This document shows positions 42,592 to 51,671 of a stretch of DNA of 64,000 nt, piece after piece (the first letter of the stretch is position 1; every line of letters starts with the position of its first letter). Location of the stretch: positions 106,691 to 170,690 of the forward strand of contig JAOAQZ010000028.1 of NCBI GenBank assembly GCA_025210795.1. Direction: 5' to 3'. Source of the DNA: Cohaesibacter sp. Lineage in GTDB: Bacteria > Pseudomonadota > Alphaproteobacteria > Rhizobiales > Cohaesibacteraceae. The position numbers and the translations under genes are program-made. The notes beneath the pieces were generated by a model, which did no database searches, was not told the DNA's origin, and saw nothing but the letters and a program-made list of their open reading frames with translations.

Positions 42592-44022
42592 GTGCAACAT
42601 ACGGTCCAAATCATGCACGTTCTTGTAAAGCTTTTTACTGCTTCCTCTTCGCTTTTGCTGGCGTTCCTGTCGGCTGTCTTGCTTTTGGCTGGTGCAGCTT
42701 CCGCCAGCTATGATCTGCAAGCTGCCATTGATGCAACAGAGGCTGGCGGCACTCTTGTTCCGCCCAAAGGCACCTATAAGGGCAATTTCACCATCACCCA
42801 CCCCATCACCTTTGATGGCTCCAATGGTGTGGTGCTGGATGCTGAGGGCAAAGGCACGGTCCTGCTGGTCAAAACCACCGGTGCCACGGTTCGCTCTACT
42901 ATTCTGCGCAATTCTGGCCGTCTTCATAACGAGCTTGATAGCGGCGTTCAGATACGTGGGGATTTTAACATCCTCAAAGACAATGACATGCAGAATGTGT
43001 TGTTCGGCTTTGATATCCAGCAATCCAACAACAACATTGTCAAAAACAACAAGATCAATAGCCGGGATGTCGATCTTCCCTTACGTGGGGATGCGATCCG
43101 TCTTTGGTATTCGACCGAAAATAAAATTCTGAATAACCAGATCACGGATAGCCGGGATGTCGTTGTTTGGTATTCCAAAAACAATCAGATCAAAGGCAAC
43201 AAGATTCGCCGTGGGCGCTATGGCATTCACTTCATGTATAGCCAGTATAATCTGGTTCAGGGCAATGACATTCGCAACAATACGGTCGGCATCTTTTTGA
43301 TGTATTCCGATGGCATCAAGGTGCTGGATAACAAGATTATCGAAAGCTCTGGCTCGTCCGGTATGGGCATTGGCTTTAAGGAAACATCCGATGTGATCAT
43401 TGCGGGCAATGATGTGCTGGGCAATGCGGTTGGCCTCTATCTTGATGTTTCACCCTATCAGCCAGATAGCGAAAATCTGATTTCAGATAACAATATCTCG
43501 TTTAACGGTATCGGGGTGCAATTCCACAGTGACTGGAAGGGCAACCGGATCGTTCACAACGACTTTGCATCCAACTTTACCCAGATCGTGGTGCGCGGCG
43601 GCGGAACTGCCATGCGGCATCTGTGGGAAGGGAATCATTGGGATTCTTATGAAGGGTTCGACAAGGATCTGGACACCAAAGGGGATACCCCCTTTGATTT
43701 GTGGAGCTATGCTGACCGGCTATGGATGGACATTATGCCCGTCTCATTCTTCCGTGGCTCCCCCGGCCTTGAAGCCCTTGATTTTATTGAAAGACTGGCT
43801 CCATTTTCAGAGCCAAAACAATTGATCCGTGACAAGCAACCAATCATGACACGGATTGCCGGACTGGACCCTGTTGAGCTGAAAACCAACACCATTCATC
43901 CAGAGCCGGAAGGGGAGTTTGAACATGAGGATGAGACCGAGGCTGGACCGGAGCCGAAGGTTGAACATTCCCCTCCTTCAAAAGCCCTGCAACTTCTGCT
44001 TAAAGCGAGGCAAGATCCATGA
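42592..44022 (+). CDS. nosD: NosD, periplasmic copper-maturation protein
   Basis: 476 residues. Signal peptide to about residue 38 (GAASA), then a right-handed beta-helix from many N-x-[IV]-x-x-N repeats (NNNIVKNNKI, NKILNNQI, NQIKGNKI, NLVQGNDIRNN). NosD works with the NosFY ABC transporter to deliver sulfur/copper for CuZ. A Pro/Glu-rich acidic tail ends the protein. A GTG start after AAAAGAG is used. The stop overlaps nosG as ATGA. Confidence 0.94.
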   Translation: MQHTVQIMHVLVKLFTASSSLLLAFLSAVLLLAGAASASYDLQAAIDATEAGGTLVPPKGTYKGNFTITHPITFDGSNGVVLDAEGKGTVLLVKTTGATVRSTILRNSGRLHNELDSGVQIRGDFNILKDNDMQNVLFGFDIQQSNNNIVKNNKINSRDVDLPLRGDAIRLWYSTENKILNNQITDSRDVVVWYSKNNQIKGNKIRRGRYGIHFMYSQYNLVQGNDIRNNTVGIFLMYSDGIKVLDNKIIESSGSSGMGIGFKETSDVIIAGNDVLGNAVGLYLDVSPYQPDSENLISDNNISFNGIGVQFHSDWKGNRIVHNDFASNFTQIVVRGGGTAMRHLWEGNHWDSYEGFDKDLDTKGDTPFDLWSYADRLWMDIMPVSFFRGSPGLEALDFIERLAPFSEPKQLIRDKQPIMTRIAGLDPVELKTNTIHPEPEGEFEHEDETEAGPEPKVEHSPPSKALQLLLKARQDP

Positions 44023-44921
44023 CTGATGAAAAAGCGAACGGCACTGACCAGCCTGCAGCTGAGGGCTCATCAGAGAGCAAAACGGTTACGCCGCCCCCGG
44101 CAAATACCAGCACGTCTCCAAAAACTGGAGACGATAAGGCAGGCAAGGAAGCAAAATCTCCTGATCAGCCGCCTTTGAAAAAACGCAAAATGTCTGAACG
44201 ACAGCTTGAAGGCCGCCGCCGTTTCATGCGCTCCATCGTAGCGGGGTCAGTCATTCTGGGCGCGGCCCTGACTGGCATTTATCCTGTTCTGAAGCGCCTG
44301 AAAGAGCGCCTCCGTCCACCCGGTGCCATTGATGAAGATGCTTTTCTGGCCGCTTGCATCAAATGCGGTCAGTGCGTGCAGGTTTGCCCTGTCGAGGCCA
44401 TCCTTCTGGCTGATGTAGATGAGGGTTTCGGCATTGGTGTTCCTTACATTGATGCCCGCACTCAGGCCTGTGATTTTTCCTGTGATGCCACCCAATGTGT
44501 TCTCGCCTGCCCCACCGGCGCGCTTGATCATGCCATCACCAAGAAAGAAGAAGTCACCATGGGCTTTGCCAAACTGGTTGAGCCGGATAATTGCCTTGCC
44601 ATGCAGGGCCTTGGCTTTACAGGCACGGCGCGCGGCCCGGACTTTGAAGGCATGCTGCGCTATGAAGAGATTGACCGCTGGACCCCGATCAAGATTGCTG
44701 ATTATGAGTATGATCTGGAACTGTGCGATCTGTGTGTCCGCGAATGCCCGATTGAGGGCGCGATTTCTCTTGAACCGATTTCGTCCGACCCTACGGACAA
44801 ACGCCGCGAGCCGATCATCCATAAAACCTGCGTTGGCTGTGGCACTTGCGAGATGATGTGTCCGGTAGATCCTGTCGCCATTATCATTGAGCCAGAAGTT
44901 TCGAAAGGAGTGGCAGTATGA
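44019..44921 (+). CDS. nosG: NosG, NapG-like ferredoxin protein
   Basis: 300 residues. A ~70-residue Lys/Pro-rich N-terminus precedes one hydrophobic segment (MRSIVAGSVILGAALTGIYP). Four cysteine clusters for [4Fe-4S] centres follow: CIKCGQCVQVCP, CDFSCDATQCVLACP, CDLCVRECP and CVGCGTCEMMCP. Similar to NapG, it probably takes electrons from NosH and passes them to c cytochromes. It replaces the NosR route, which is absent. Overlaps nosD and nosH by four bases each. Confidence 0.92.
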   Translation: MTDEKANGTDQPAAEGSSESKTVTPPPANTSTSPKTGDDKAGKEAKSPDQPPLKKRKMSERQLEGRRRFMRSIVAGSVILGAALTGIYPVLKRLKERLRPPGAIDEDAFLAACIKCGQCVQVCPVEAILLADVDEGFGIGVPYIDARTQACDFSCDATQCVLACPTGALDHAITKKEEVTMGFAKLVEPDNCLAMQGLGFTGTARGPDFEGMLRYEEIDRWTPIKIADYEYDLELCDLCVRECPIEGAISLEPISSDPTDKRREPIIHKTCVGCGTCEMMCPVDPVAIIIEPEVSKGVAV

Positions 44922-45895
44922 GCAAGATCGTCCAATCCATCCTTTTGATGGTGGGTAAAGATGCCAAACGCCCTGCCCGCACCGACTTCTCGCCCAAAGC
45001 ACTTGAAATTTTCAAAGGCAAGAAGACCAAGGAAGCCGTTCAGGAACGCATTCGCCTGATCAAGGAAGAGAAAGTCTGGTTCAAGCCGGGCACCAAATGG
45101 CTGAAACGCCGCTGGGCTTCCGTGATTATCGTCAACCTTCTGTTTGTGCTGTCTTTCTGGGCAGATATCCAGCTGATTGAGGGGGCTCTTACCGGCTCTC
45201 GCGTGGTTGGCTTTCATATGGCTGACTTGAACTCGGCGCTGCAGGTGATGCTTGCCTATAAACATATTGTGGTCAATCTTTTGATCGGCACCGCCACCGT
45301 TCTGTTTGGCTGGTGGCTATTGGGCGGCAGAACATTCTGCGCTTGGGCCTGTCCTTATCATCTGCTGGCGGAAATCGCAGAAATGCTACATCTCAAGCTG
45401 GTTGCCAAGGGGATCGTCAAGGATCATGTCTTTGACCGCCGCATGCGCACCGTGCTTTATGTCATCTTTGCAGTGCTTGCCTTTGGTACAGGCTATACGG
45501 TGTTTGAATATATCTCTCCGGTTGGCATTCTCTCTCGCGCCTTTACTTATGGTGCGACCTTTGCGCTGCTGATTGTAGCGGTTCTTTTGCTGATCGAGGT
45601 CTTTTATTCTCGCCGTTTCTGGTGCCGTTACATTTGCCCTATCGGCTTGACCTATGGCTTTGCCGGTGCTTTGTCACCGCTGCAAATCAAGTATGATTCC
45701 ACCAAATGCCTGCATGAAGGCGAATGCCGCGATGTCTGCATGGTTCCTCACGTTCTGGAGCCAACCAAGCTCGGCTTTGCCGATCAGGAATTCCATTATA
45801 TGGGCGCCGATTGCACCCGCTGTGGCATGTGCCTTGATGCCTGTCCAACCGGAGCTCTTAAATTCCATATTCGGGGATCGGATGCTCTGCTCTAG
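44918..45895 (+). CDS. nosH: NosH, NapH-like quinol-dehydrogenase membrane ferredoxin
   Basis: 325 residues. Four membrane helices with two CxxxCP motifs (CAWACPYHLL and CRYICPIGLT), then C-terminal iron-sulfur cysteines (CLHEGECRDVCM and CTRCGMCLDACP). NapH-like proteins oxidise menaquinol or ubiquinol and feed NapG-like partners. NosG and NosH are translationally coupled. Confidence 0.92.
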   Translation: MSKIVQSILLMVGKDAKRPARTDFSPKALEIFKGKKTKEAVQERIRLIKEEKVWFKPGTKWLKRRWASVIIVNLLFVLSFWADIQLIEGALTGSRVVGFHMADLNSALQVMLAYKHIVVNLLIGTATVLFGWWLLGGRTFCAWACPYHLLAEIAEMLHLKLVAKGIVKDHVFDRRMRTVLYVIFAVLAFGTGYTVFEYISPVGILSRAFTYGATFALLIVAVLLLIEVFYSRRFWCRYICPIGLTYGFAGALSPLQIKYDSTKCLHEGECRDVCMVPHVLEPTKLGFADQEFHYMGADCTRCGMCLDACPTGALKFHIRGSDALL

Positions 45896-45911
45896 TCCCC
45901 TTTCCTTCCCA

Positions 45912-45935
45912 TCCGGTCGGGGCTGCCCGACCGGA
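45912..45935 (+). other. Strong hairpin between nosH and nosF
   Basis: TCCGGTCGGG, loop GCTG, CCCGACCGGA: a 10-bp perfect stem, 16 bases after nosH and without a T-run. It is probably a processing or stability element rather than a terminator. Confidence 0.65.
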
Positions 45936-45960
45936 CAATCAAGACCAAAAAGGTAACCCA

Positions 45961-46851
45961 ATGACCGGTCCACTCATTCAAATACGCGCGTTGGAAAAAA
46001 CCTTTGTTCGCCGTTCGGTGTTGCAATCCCTTGATGTTGATATTGCATCAGATGATCGCATTGCTTTGATCGGCTCCAATGGTGCGGGTAAAACCACACT
46101 CATTCGCTGTCTGCTTGGCCATTATCGTCATAAGGGCGATATCATTCTCGATGGCGAAAAAGTCTCTACCCACAACAGAGCCATGCTGCAATCCATCGCC
46201 TTTGTGCCGCAGCTGCCGCCCCCCCTTAAAATGCCTGTCGCTGATCTGATCAAATTTGCCTGCCAGTCCGGTAAGGCCGATAAGGACAAGATCTGGAGCA
46301 TTGCCGACCAGCTGGGCCTTGAGCTGGCGATTTTGATGTCCATTCCGTTTAATCGCCTCTCAGGGGGCCAAAAGCAGAAATTACTGATATCAATTGCCCT
46401 TGCGCGGCCAGCCAAGCTTTTGATTTTTGACGAGCCGTCCGCCAACCTTGATCCGGCAGCGCGCGCCGCTTTCCTTGATTTGCTTGCCAAGCATAAAGAT
46501 CGGGCCATGCTGATTGCCAGCCACCGGCTGGAAGAGATTGCCTCGCTTGTTAATCGGGTGATCGAGATGGATCAGGGCCGGATTGTGCTAGATGACCGGA
46601 TTTCCGACCGCCTGAAAGAGGGGGATCGCCGTCTTTGTACGCTTAGCGTTGCCGAGCATAGCGAGGCCCTCGCCAAGACATTGGCTGAATGGGATTTTGA
46701 AGCAAGCGCTGATCAACTTTCCTACAAGGGACAGGTTGCTGGCGGCGATATGATCCGCTTCCTCTCCACCCTTTCGCGCTATGGCGGGCTTCTGTCTGAT
46801 ATCCAGTTCGAGAATCTCACAGATGGATCTGTTACAAAGCAGACCTCTTGA
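45961..46851 (+). CDS. nosF: NosF, ABC transporter ATP-binding protein
   Basis: 296 residues. Walker A GSNGAGKTT near residue 40, signature LSGGQKQKL near residue 135, Walker B LLIFDEPSANLD near residue 155, and a switch His in IASHRLEE. It energises NosY. With NosD it supplies the sulfur species needed for CuZ assembly. Confidence 0.95.
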   Translation: MTGPLIQIRALEKTFVRRSVLQSLDVDIASDDRIALIGSNGAGKTTLIRCLLGHYRHKGDIILDGEKVSTHNRAMLQSIAFVPQLPPPLKMPVADLIKFACQSGKADKDKIWSIADQLGLELAILMSIPFNRLSGGQKQKLLISIALARPAKLLIFDEPSANLDPAARAAFLDLLAKHKDRAMLIASHRLEEIASLVNRVIEMDQGRIVLDDRISDRLKEGDRRLCTLSVAEHSEALAKTLAEWDFEASADQLSYKGQVAGGDMIRFLSTLSRYGGLLSDIQFENLTDGSVTKQTS

Positions 46852-46921
46852 CCAAGGACAAGTTTGCTTTGCGCAAAAACCCTTAGGCTTTTTCCAACGC
46901 ATTCTTGATAGGAGACGGGAT

Positions 46922-47395
46922 ATGATCCGTTCTATCACATTAGGGCTGACCTTGATTTTAGGCCTTGGTCTGTCCGCTTGTCAGAAGCAAACCACTGGCC
47001 CGGAAGAGATACGCTATGGGCGGGATATGTGCGAGATTTGCCGCATGATCATCTCTGATCCGATGTATGCAGCCGAGGTTCGCGGTGGCCCCAAGCGCAA
47101 GCTCTATAAATTTGACGATATCGGTGATGCCATTCACTGGCTTGAGACCCGTTCATGGAAAGATGAGCCGGAGACGGAAGTCTGGGTCATGAATAGCGAA
47201 ACAGCCAAAGACTGGCTTGATGCCAAGAAAGCCTATTTCGTGGCCGGTGCGCTAACGCCTATGGATTACGGCATTGCCGCCATCAAAGACAACCGCAAAG
47301 GGGCCTTTGGTTATGCCAAGATGAAAGAGCTTATTATCGCGCAAGGGCTGTCTGCCCGCTGCGAAATTCCTCTCGAAGATATCGAGGAAGATTAA
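46922..47395 (+). CDS. nosL: NosL, copper-binding lipoprotein
   Basis: 157 residues. A lipoprotein signal with lipobox LSAC (C about residue 20). The Cu(I)-binding region is MCEICRMIISDPMYAAE. NosL hands Cu(I) to NosD or apo-NosZ at the outer side. GGAGACGGG precedes ATG 46922. Here it lies between nosF and nosY, whereas in many clusters it follows nosY. Confidence 0.94.
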   Translation: MIRSITLGLTLILGLGLSACQKQTTGPEEIRYGRDMCEICRMIISDPMYAAEVRGGPKRKLYKFDDIGDAIHWLETRSWKDEPETEVWVMNSETAKDWLDAKKAYFVAGALTPMDYGIAAIKDNRKGAFGYAKMKELIIAQGLSARCEIPLEDIEED

Positions 47396-47449
47396 GTCTC
47401 TCGTCTCACGCCACTTAAAGAATAACAACAAACAAGAAGAGTATGCTTC

Positions 47450-48292
47450 ATGTCTAATTCTGGACGATCCGGTTTGATGTTAAGCGCAGGCCTTGATTTG
47501 AAAGAGGCAATGCGCTCTCGCTGGTTTCATATCTATTCGCTGGTCTTTACCGGATTGATGGTTCTGCTCATTACCATGGGCATTACCGAGTCGCGTGTTC
47601 TTGGCTTTACCGGCCTGTCACGCCTTTTGGTGACCTTCATCCAGCTGACCATGGCTATTCTGCCGCTCTTTGTGCTGGTCACCACCGTGCGCTCCATGGT
47701 GGGCGACAGAGAAGCGGGAACACTGGAATATCTTCTCTCCTTCCCTATCAAGCTTTCGCATTGGTATTGGGGCAAGCTCTTGGGCCGTTTGTTTGTGGTG
47801 GTGGTGCCAATTGCCATCGCGCTTGCTATTGCCTCTGCCTTTAGCCTTGCCAAGGGGCACCCTATTCCCTATCTGGAAATTGCCTATTATGCGGGCCTTG
47901 TTGTCTCGCTTTCGCTGTGCTTTCTTGGCTTTGCTTTCTTCTTGTCTTCCATTGCCAAAAGCACCGAATTTGCGCTGGGCCTGTCGCTTCTGACCTGGCT
48001 TCTGTTGGTGGCTTTTCTTGATCTGATTTTGATCGGTGTCCTTATTCGCGAGAATTTTGATCCGGACTTTGTTCTCGCCATTGCACTGGCCAATCCCTTG
48101 CAGACTTTTAGAACAGCAGCAATGATCCTGTTTGATCCGCAACTGGTGCTACTTGGGCCTGCCGCTTATCTGATCCTCGATAATTTTGGCAGTCAGGGCT
48201 ATGTCTTCTGGGCGCTTGCCTATCCCAGTGGTCTGGGCATTGTCTTTGCCGCTCTTGGCTTCTGGCGCATGCGATCGGGCGATCTGGTGTAG
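47450..48292 (+). CDS. nosY: NosY, ABC transporter permease
   Basis: 280 residues with six hydrophobic helices. VRSMVGDREAGTLEYLLSFP near residue 83 is the conserved coupling region of NosY permeases. It forms the membrane part of NosDFY. A strong terminator follows. Confidence 0.94.
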   Translation: MSNSGRSGLMLSAGLDLKEAMRSRWFHIYSLVFTGLMVLLITMGITESRVLGFTGLSRLLVTFIQLTMAILPLFVLVTTVRSMVGDREAGTLEYLLSFPIKLSHWYWGKLLGRLFVVVVPIAIALAIASAFSLAKGHPIPYLEIAYYAGLVVSLSLCFLGFAFFLSSIAKSTEFALGLSLLTWLLLVAFLDLILIGVLIRENFDPDFVLAIALANPLQTFRTAAMILFDPQLVLLGPAAYLILDNFGSQGYVFWALAYPSGLGIVFAALGFWRMRSGDLV

Positions 48293-48356
48293 CGGGAAGA
48301 GATCCGCGCAAGATGAGCTGGCTTATGGCCAGCTTATCTGCAGCTTCAAAAGCACT

Positions 48357-48385
48357 AAAAAACCGGCCCTAGAGCCGGTTTTTTT
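48357..48385 (+). terminator. Rho-independent terminator after nosY
   Basis: AAAAACCGGC, loop CCTAGA, GCCGGTTTTT: 10-bp stem including A-T pairs, then further T. It ends the nos transcription unit; the A/T flanks allow use from the convergent TlpA-like gene. Confidence 0.88.
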
Positions 48386-48424
48386 ATTTGAATGATGCAC
48401 AAAACCTGAAAGCGTTAGAAGCGG

Positions 48425-49012
48425 CTATCCCGTGTGCTTCCAATTGTCGATTTTGTCTTGCAGGAAGGCAACAAAATCGTCTGCATCCCATTTGACCGGC
48501 CCCAGAATGCGCGCAAATTCTTTTCCTTCAGGGTCCAGCAAAATGGTGAAGGGAATTCCCCTCTCCCCGAAGGTGGTGATGGCTTCCATGCCTGAGCCAA
48601 TGAAGATGGGAAGATGCTTGATATTGGTTCTGTCATAGAATGGCATCACCGCATCAATGCCCTTACGATCAACAGAGATAGGCATCACAAGCAGCTTTTC
48701 AGGATCGAACTTTCCTTGCAAGGCATCCAGATCAGGCATTTCTGTGCGGCAGGAGAAGCACCAGGTTGCCCATACATTGACCAGTACAAAACGGCCGCGA
48801 TAGGTCTCCAGCGTGCTCTCTTCGCCTTTCTCATTGGTCAGAGTGATAACTTTGTCCCGTTTAAAGGCGGTGGAGCCCTCGATCATCTTTTTAAGCGGGC
48901 TTGTCTGGCTTAAAGCTTGAGCGGTGCCGGGCAGCAGGCTTCCTGCAAAAAAGGCCCCTGTTGCCATGAGCGCAGCAAGGGTCTGACGGCGGGACAAAGA
49001 AGACTTCAACAT
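48425..49012 (-). CDS. TlpA-like thioredoxin-fold protein, predicted Tat substrate
   Basis: 195 residues. The N-terminus SRRQTLAALMATGAFFAG is a twin-arginine-type signal. The thioredoxin fold has WCFSC (ATWCFSCRTEMP) near residue 84 and a cis-proline in RGIPFTILLD. TlpA/ResA proteins reduce cysteines in CuA subunits, SCO or apo-cytochromes. Last of a minus-strand trio (SCO, pentapeptide, TlpA-like), it probably keeps SCO or NosZ CuA cysteines reduced, which is inference. Confidence 0.88.
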   Translation of the reverse strand: MLKSSLSRRQTLAALMATGAFFAGSLLPGTAQALSQTSPLKKMIEGSTAFKRDKVITLTNEKGEESTLETYRGRFVLVNVWATWCFSCRTEMPDLDALQGKFDPEKLLVMPISVDRKGIDAVMPFYDRTNIKHLPIFIGSGMEAITTFGERGIPFTILLDPEGKEFARILGPVKWDADDFVAFLQDKIDNWKHTG

Positions 49013-49042
49013 AATGGACCTGTTTCGTTGTTGCTTGCGGGG

Positions 49043-49789
49043 TTACTTCTTCATTTCAGCTGGCGGATCAATCACGCCTTCCCAGACGGCATCATCCAGA
49101 ATAGCATTTTTGAAGGTGGCATTGGTCAAAATGCTTTTAATAAAGCGCGACCCTTCAAGGCTGGCCCCGTCAAGATTGGTTCCGATCAGACTGGTTTGGG
49201 AGAAATTGCCCTCTTCAAAGGTTGCTCCGGTCAAGACCGCCCCATCAAGGCGGGCCTTGGTGAAATTCGCCTGATAGGACACAGCCCTTAGCATATAGGC
49301 ATCTTTGAAAGAGGAGCCGGTAAAGTCCGTCTCTTCCATATTGATGTCTTTCATATTGGCTGTATCAAAATTGACATCATGCGCCTTGGCAAAATTGAGA
49401 TTGGTGCCAAACATGAAAGCCTTGACAAAATAGCCGCCGGAAATATCCGTTTTATCCATATTGGTATGGAACAGATCGGCCTTTTCAAATTTTGCGCCCT
49501 TAAGGGAGCTTTCCTTGAAATAGGCCCATTTCAGGGTCGTGCCGGAGAAATCCGCGCCATCAAGCTTGCATTTGTTAAACTTGGTATTGCGCAGATCCAG
49601 GCCCTTAAAACTGGCACCGGAAAAATCGCAATTGGAAAAGCTTTTGCCCTTCAGCTCCGTGCAGCTGGTCAAATCATCTTGCGGCATCGGATTGCTGCAA
49701 TCAGCAGCCCCTGCCATGACAGGCGCTGCAGCCAAACCACTGACAAACAAAAAGCCGACTGTGCGCTGGAATGTAGATTTCTGTGGCAT
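49043..49789 (-). CDS. Exported pentapeptide-repeat protein
   Basis: 248 residues. Signal peptide (PVMAGAADC, cleavage near residue 27) and about 36 A(D/N)LxX-type pentapeptides, for example LKGAKFEKADL, NFDTANMKDINM and SLIGTNLDGASLEGS. This folds as a quadrilateral beta-helix. The export signal is unusual, since most pentapeptide proteins are cytoplasmic. It lies between SCO and the TlpA-like gene on the same strand. A structural or copper-handling role near NosZ is possible but not shown. Confidence 0.88.
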   Translation of the reverse strand: MPQKSTFQRTVGFLFVSGLAAAPVMAGAADCSNPMPQDDLTSCTELKGKSFSNCDFSGASFKGLDLRNTKFNKCKLDGADFSGTTLKWAYFKESSLKGAKFEKADLFHTNMDKTDISGGYFVKAFMFGTNLNFAKAHDVNFDTANMKDINMEETDFTGSSFKDAYMLRAVSYQANFTKARLDGAVLTGATFEEGNFSQTSLIGTNLDGASLEGSRFIKSILTNATFKNAILDDAVWEGVIDPPAEMKK

Positions 49790-49819
49790 GGGTCCTAGTC
49801 CTGTTCAGTGGTCAAAAGG

Positions 49820-50509
49820 CTATTTTGAGGCATTGGCTTTGAGCGTGCGGACCAGCTTTTGATGCTGGGACAATTCGGCCTTGATTTCAAACACGATCTC
49901 TTCAACCGGCTTGCCATAGCCAAAACGCTTCACAATCCGCCCGTTGGGGCCGACAAAGGCCATGGAGGCTGTATGATCGACCGAATAACCCATCGGGTCG
50001 CCGTCATCGCTGGGGATGAACTTGTAGCGCGCATTATAGGCATCCACCACAGCATCCACCATCACTTTGGGGCCTGTCATGCCGATGATTTGCGGATGAA
50101 AGGCTGTGGTGTAATCGTGCAGGATAGGCAAGCTATCTCGATCGGGATCAACCGAGATGAAAATAGGGGTCATCGCCCTGGCATCATCCCCAAGCTCACC
50201 AAGCACCTCGGTTAGGGTCATGAGTGACGTTGGGCAAACATCAGGGCAAAAGGTATAGCCAAAATAGATCAGAGTGAATTTGCCCAGCAGATCCTGATCG
50301 CCAAACGTATCGCCCATGCTTGTTTCCAGCATGAATGGGCGGCGCGGCTTGTCACTGTCCACATTGCCAGACCCAAGAATGAGCTGTGGTGCGGCTAATG
50401 CGCTATTGTGTCCCAAAGTCACCATGGCGCCAGCATAGGCCATGCCAAAGGCAGCCGAGAGCATGATGCCCTTTTTTGCCCAATTCAGAAGAGTTGTTTT
50501 TCGGATCAT
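49820..50509 (-). CDS. Second SCO1/SenC-family copper chaperone
   Basis: 229 residues. One N-terminal hydrophobic segment (AAFGMAYAGAMVTLGH) and a thioredoxin-like domain with FCPDVCPTS and the distal His in SVDHTASM. ATG 50509 is preferred to a GTG at 50551. It starts the SCO-pentapeptide-TlpA group. The NNR box at 50637 lies 128 bases upstream in the correct direction. Confidence 0.92.
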   Translation of the reverse strand: MIRKTTLLNWAKKGIMLSAAFGMAYAGAMVTLGHNSALAAPQLILGSGNVDSDKPRRPFMLETSMGDTFGDQDLLGKFTLIYFGYTFCPDVCPTSLMTLTEVLGELGDDARAMTPIFISVDPDRDSLPILHDYTTAFHPQIIGMTGPKVMVDAVVDAYNARYKFIPSDDGDPMGYSVDHTASMAFVGPNGRIVKRFGYGKPVEEIVFEIKAELSQHQKLVRTLKANASK

Positions 50510-50636
50510 TTTGATGCCTGCACGGGGTTGGCAGAAAAATATGCTCAACACAAACCGACAAAAGGCCCCTCAACCTTCCGCTTTGCGTCATAATCAGAGC
50601 GTAGTATTTTGGTAAAACTGACAGCGGTCCAGAGCC

Positions 50637-50650
50637 TTGACTTTTGTTAA
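50637..50650. promoter_or_regulatory. NNR/DNR-like box between SCO2 and BASS transporter
   Basis: TTGACTTTTGTTAA: one perfect TTGAC half and a GTTAA half. It is placed between divergent genes, 93 bases before the BASS gene and 128 before SCO2. Confidence 0.65.
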
Positions 50651-50742
50651 GGCTTACAAGGGGGTATCTCCTAGATGCTTAGACCAACTGTCGCAGGCCT
50701 GTTGGGCATTCCAATAGGTGCGCACAACCAAAAGGTCCAAAC

Positions 50743-51636
50743 GTGAATACTCCGCTGATCCCTCTGGGGCTGGCAATTATCATGATCACTGTCGGTCTAT
50801 CCGTTCGGCTTGATGATTTCCGCTCTCTTAAAGACAATATTCGGGCAATTGGTGCTGGCTTGATAGCACAGGTGCTGTTTCTGCCATTACTGGCCCTCAC
50901 GATTGCTATCGCAATGAAGCTTGCACCGGTTTATGCCATTGGCCTTGTGGTGCTTGCTACTGCGCCCGGTGGTATTACCTCCAATTTCTTAGCCATGCTG
51001 GCGCGGGGAAAAGCGGCATTGTCCATTTCCCTTACCGTCATGACCAATATGCTGGCCTTTGTGACCATTCCCGTCATGTTATCTGTGGCTTTTTGGGTTA
51101 TTAAGGATCCGCTCATTGCCAATCAGTCCACTGATGATTTGTTTGCCCTGCCCTTTGGCAAAATGGTCATCGGGGTTCTTGTCATCTCGGCGCTGCCTTT
51201 GGCCTTGGGTATGGCGCTGAGGCATTTCTTTCCTGCCTTTTGCGAGCGGATTGTCACCAAAGCGCGTTTTGTTTCTTCTGCTATTTTTGGAGCCATTGTC
51301 ATCACGTCTTTCGTGACAGAATGGGGATCAATCACCGCCCATTGGTCGGATGTGGCTCCCGCCGTCATACTGCTCAACGGTCTTGCTATCACCTTCGCCT
51401 TGCTGGTGTCGCGGGCCTTTGCCCTTTCCATTCGCGAGACCATCACAGTTGCGATGGAATGCGGCTTGCAGAATGTGGCGCTCGCTCTTGTTATTTGTCA
51501 GTTGCTGCTAGGTAACGGCGCGCTGATGATCCCTGCTTCAATCTACGCACTGGTTATGAATGTCTCGGTGGTGGTTCTGGTATATGTTGGCCACTCTTTA
51601 ATCAAATCTCCCAAGCCATCCTCTTTTGATGTCTGA
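50743..51636 (+). CDS. Bile acid:sodium symporter (BASS) family transporter
   Basis: 297 residues and about ten membrane helices. TAPGGITSNFLAMLARGKAALS near residue 72 (given in two parts: TAPGGITSNF and ARGKAALS) and MECGLQNVALAL near residue 243 are the BASS signatures that bind Na+ and substrate. The substrate is unknown; relatives move organic anions. GTG start with AAAGG. It shares an intergenic region with SCO2 and may be under the NNR-like box. Confidence 0.9.
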   Translation: MNTPLIPLGLAIIMITVGLSVRLDDFRSLKDNIRAIGAGLIAQVLFLPLLALTIAIAMKLAPVYAIGLVVLATAPGGITSNFLAMLARGKAALSISLTVMTNMLAFVTIPVMLSVAFWVIKDPLIANQSTDDLFALPFGKMVIGVLVISALPLALGMALRHFFPAFCERIVTKARFVSSAIFGAIVITSFVTEWGSITAHWSDVAPAVILLNGLAITFALLVSRAFALSIRETITVAMECGLQNVALALVICQLLLGNGALMIPASIYALVMNVSVVVLVYVGHSLIKSPKPSSFDV

Positions 51637-51671
51637 TGCCGCACAGTCTGCGAAATAAAGGATTTACAATT

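Noticed and set aside
44019..45895. NosG/NosH as NapG/NapH of a periplasmic nitrate reductase
   Set aside because: They overlap nosD and precede nosF, and no napA, napB or napD is present.
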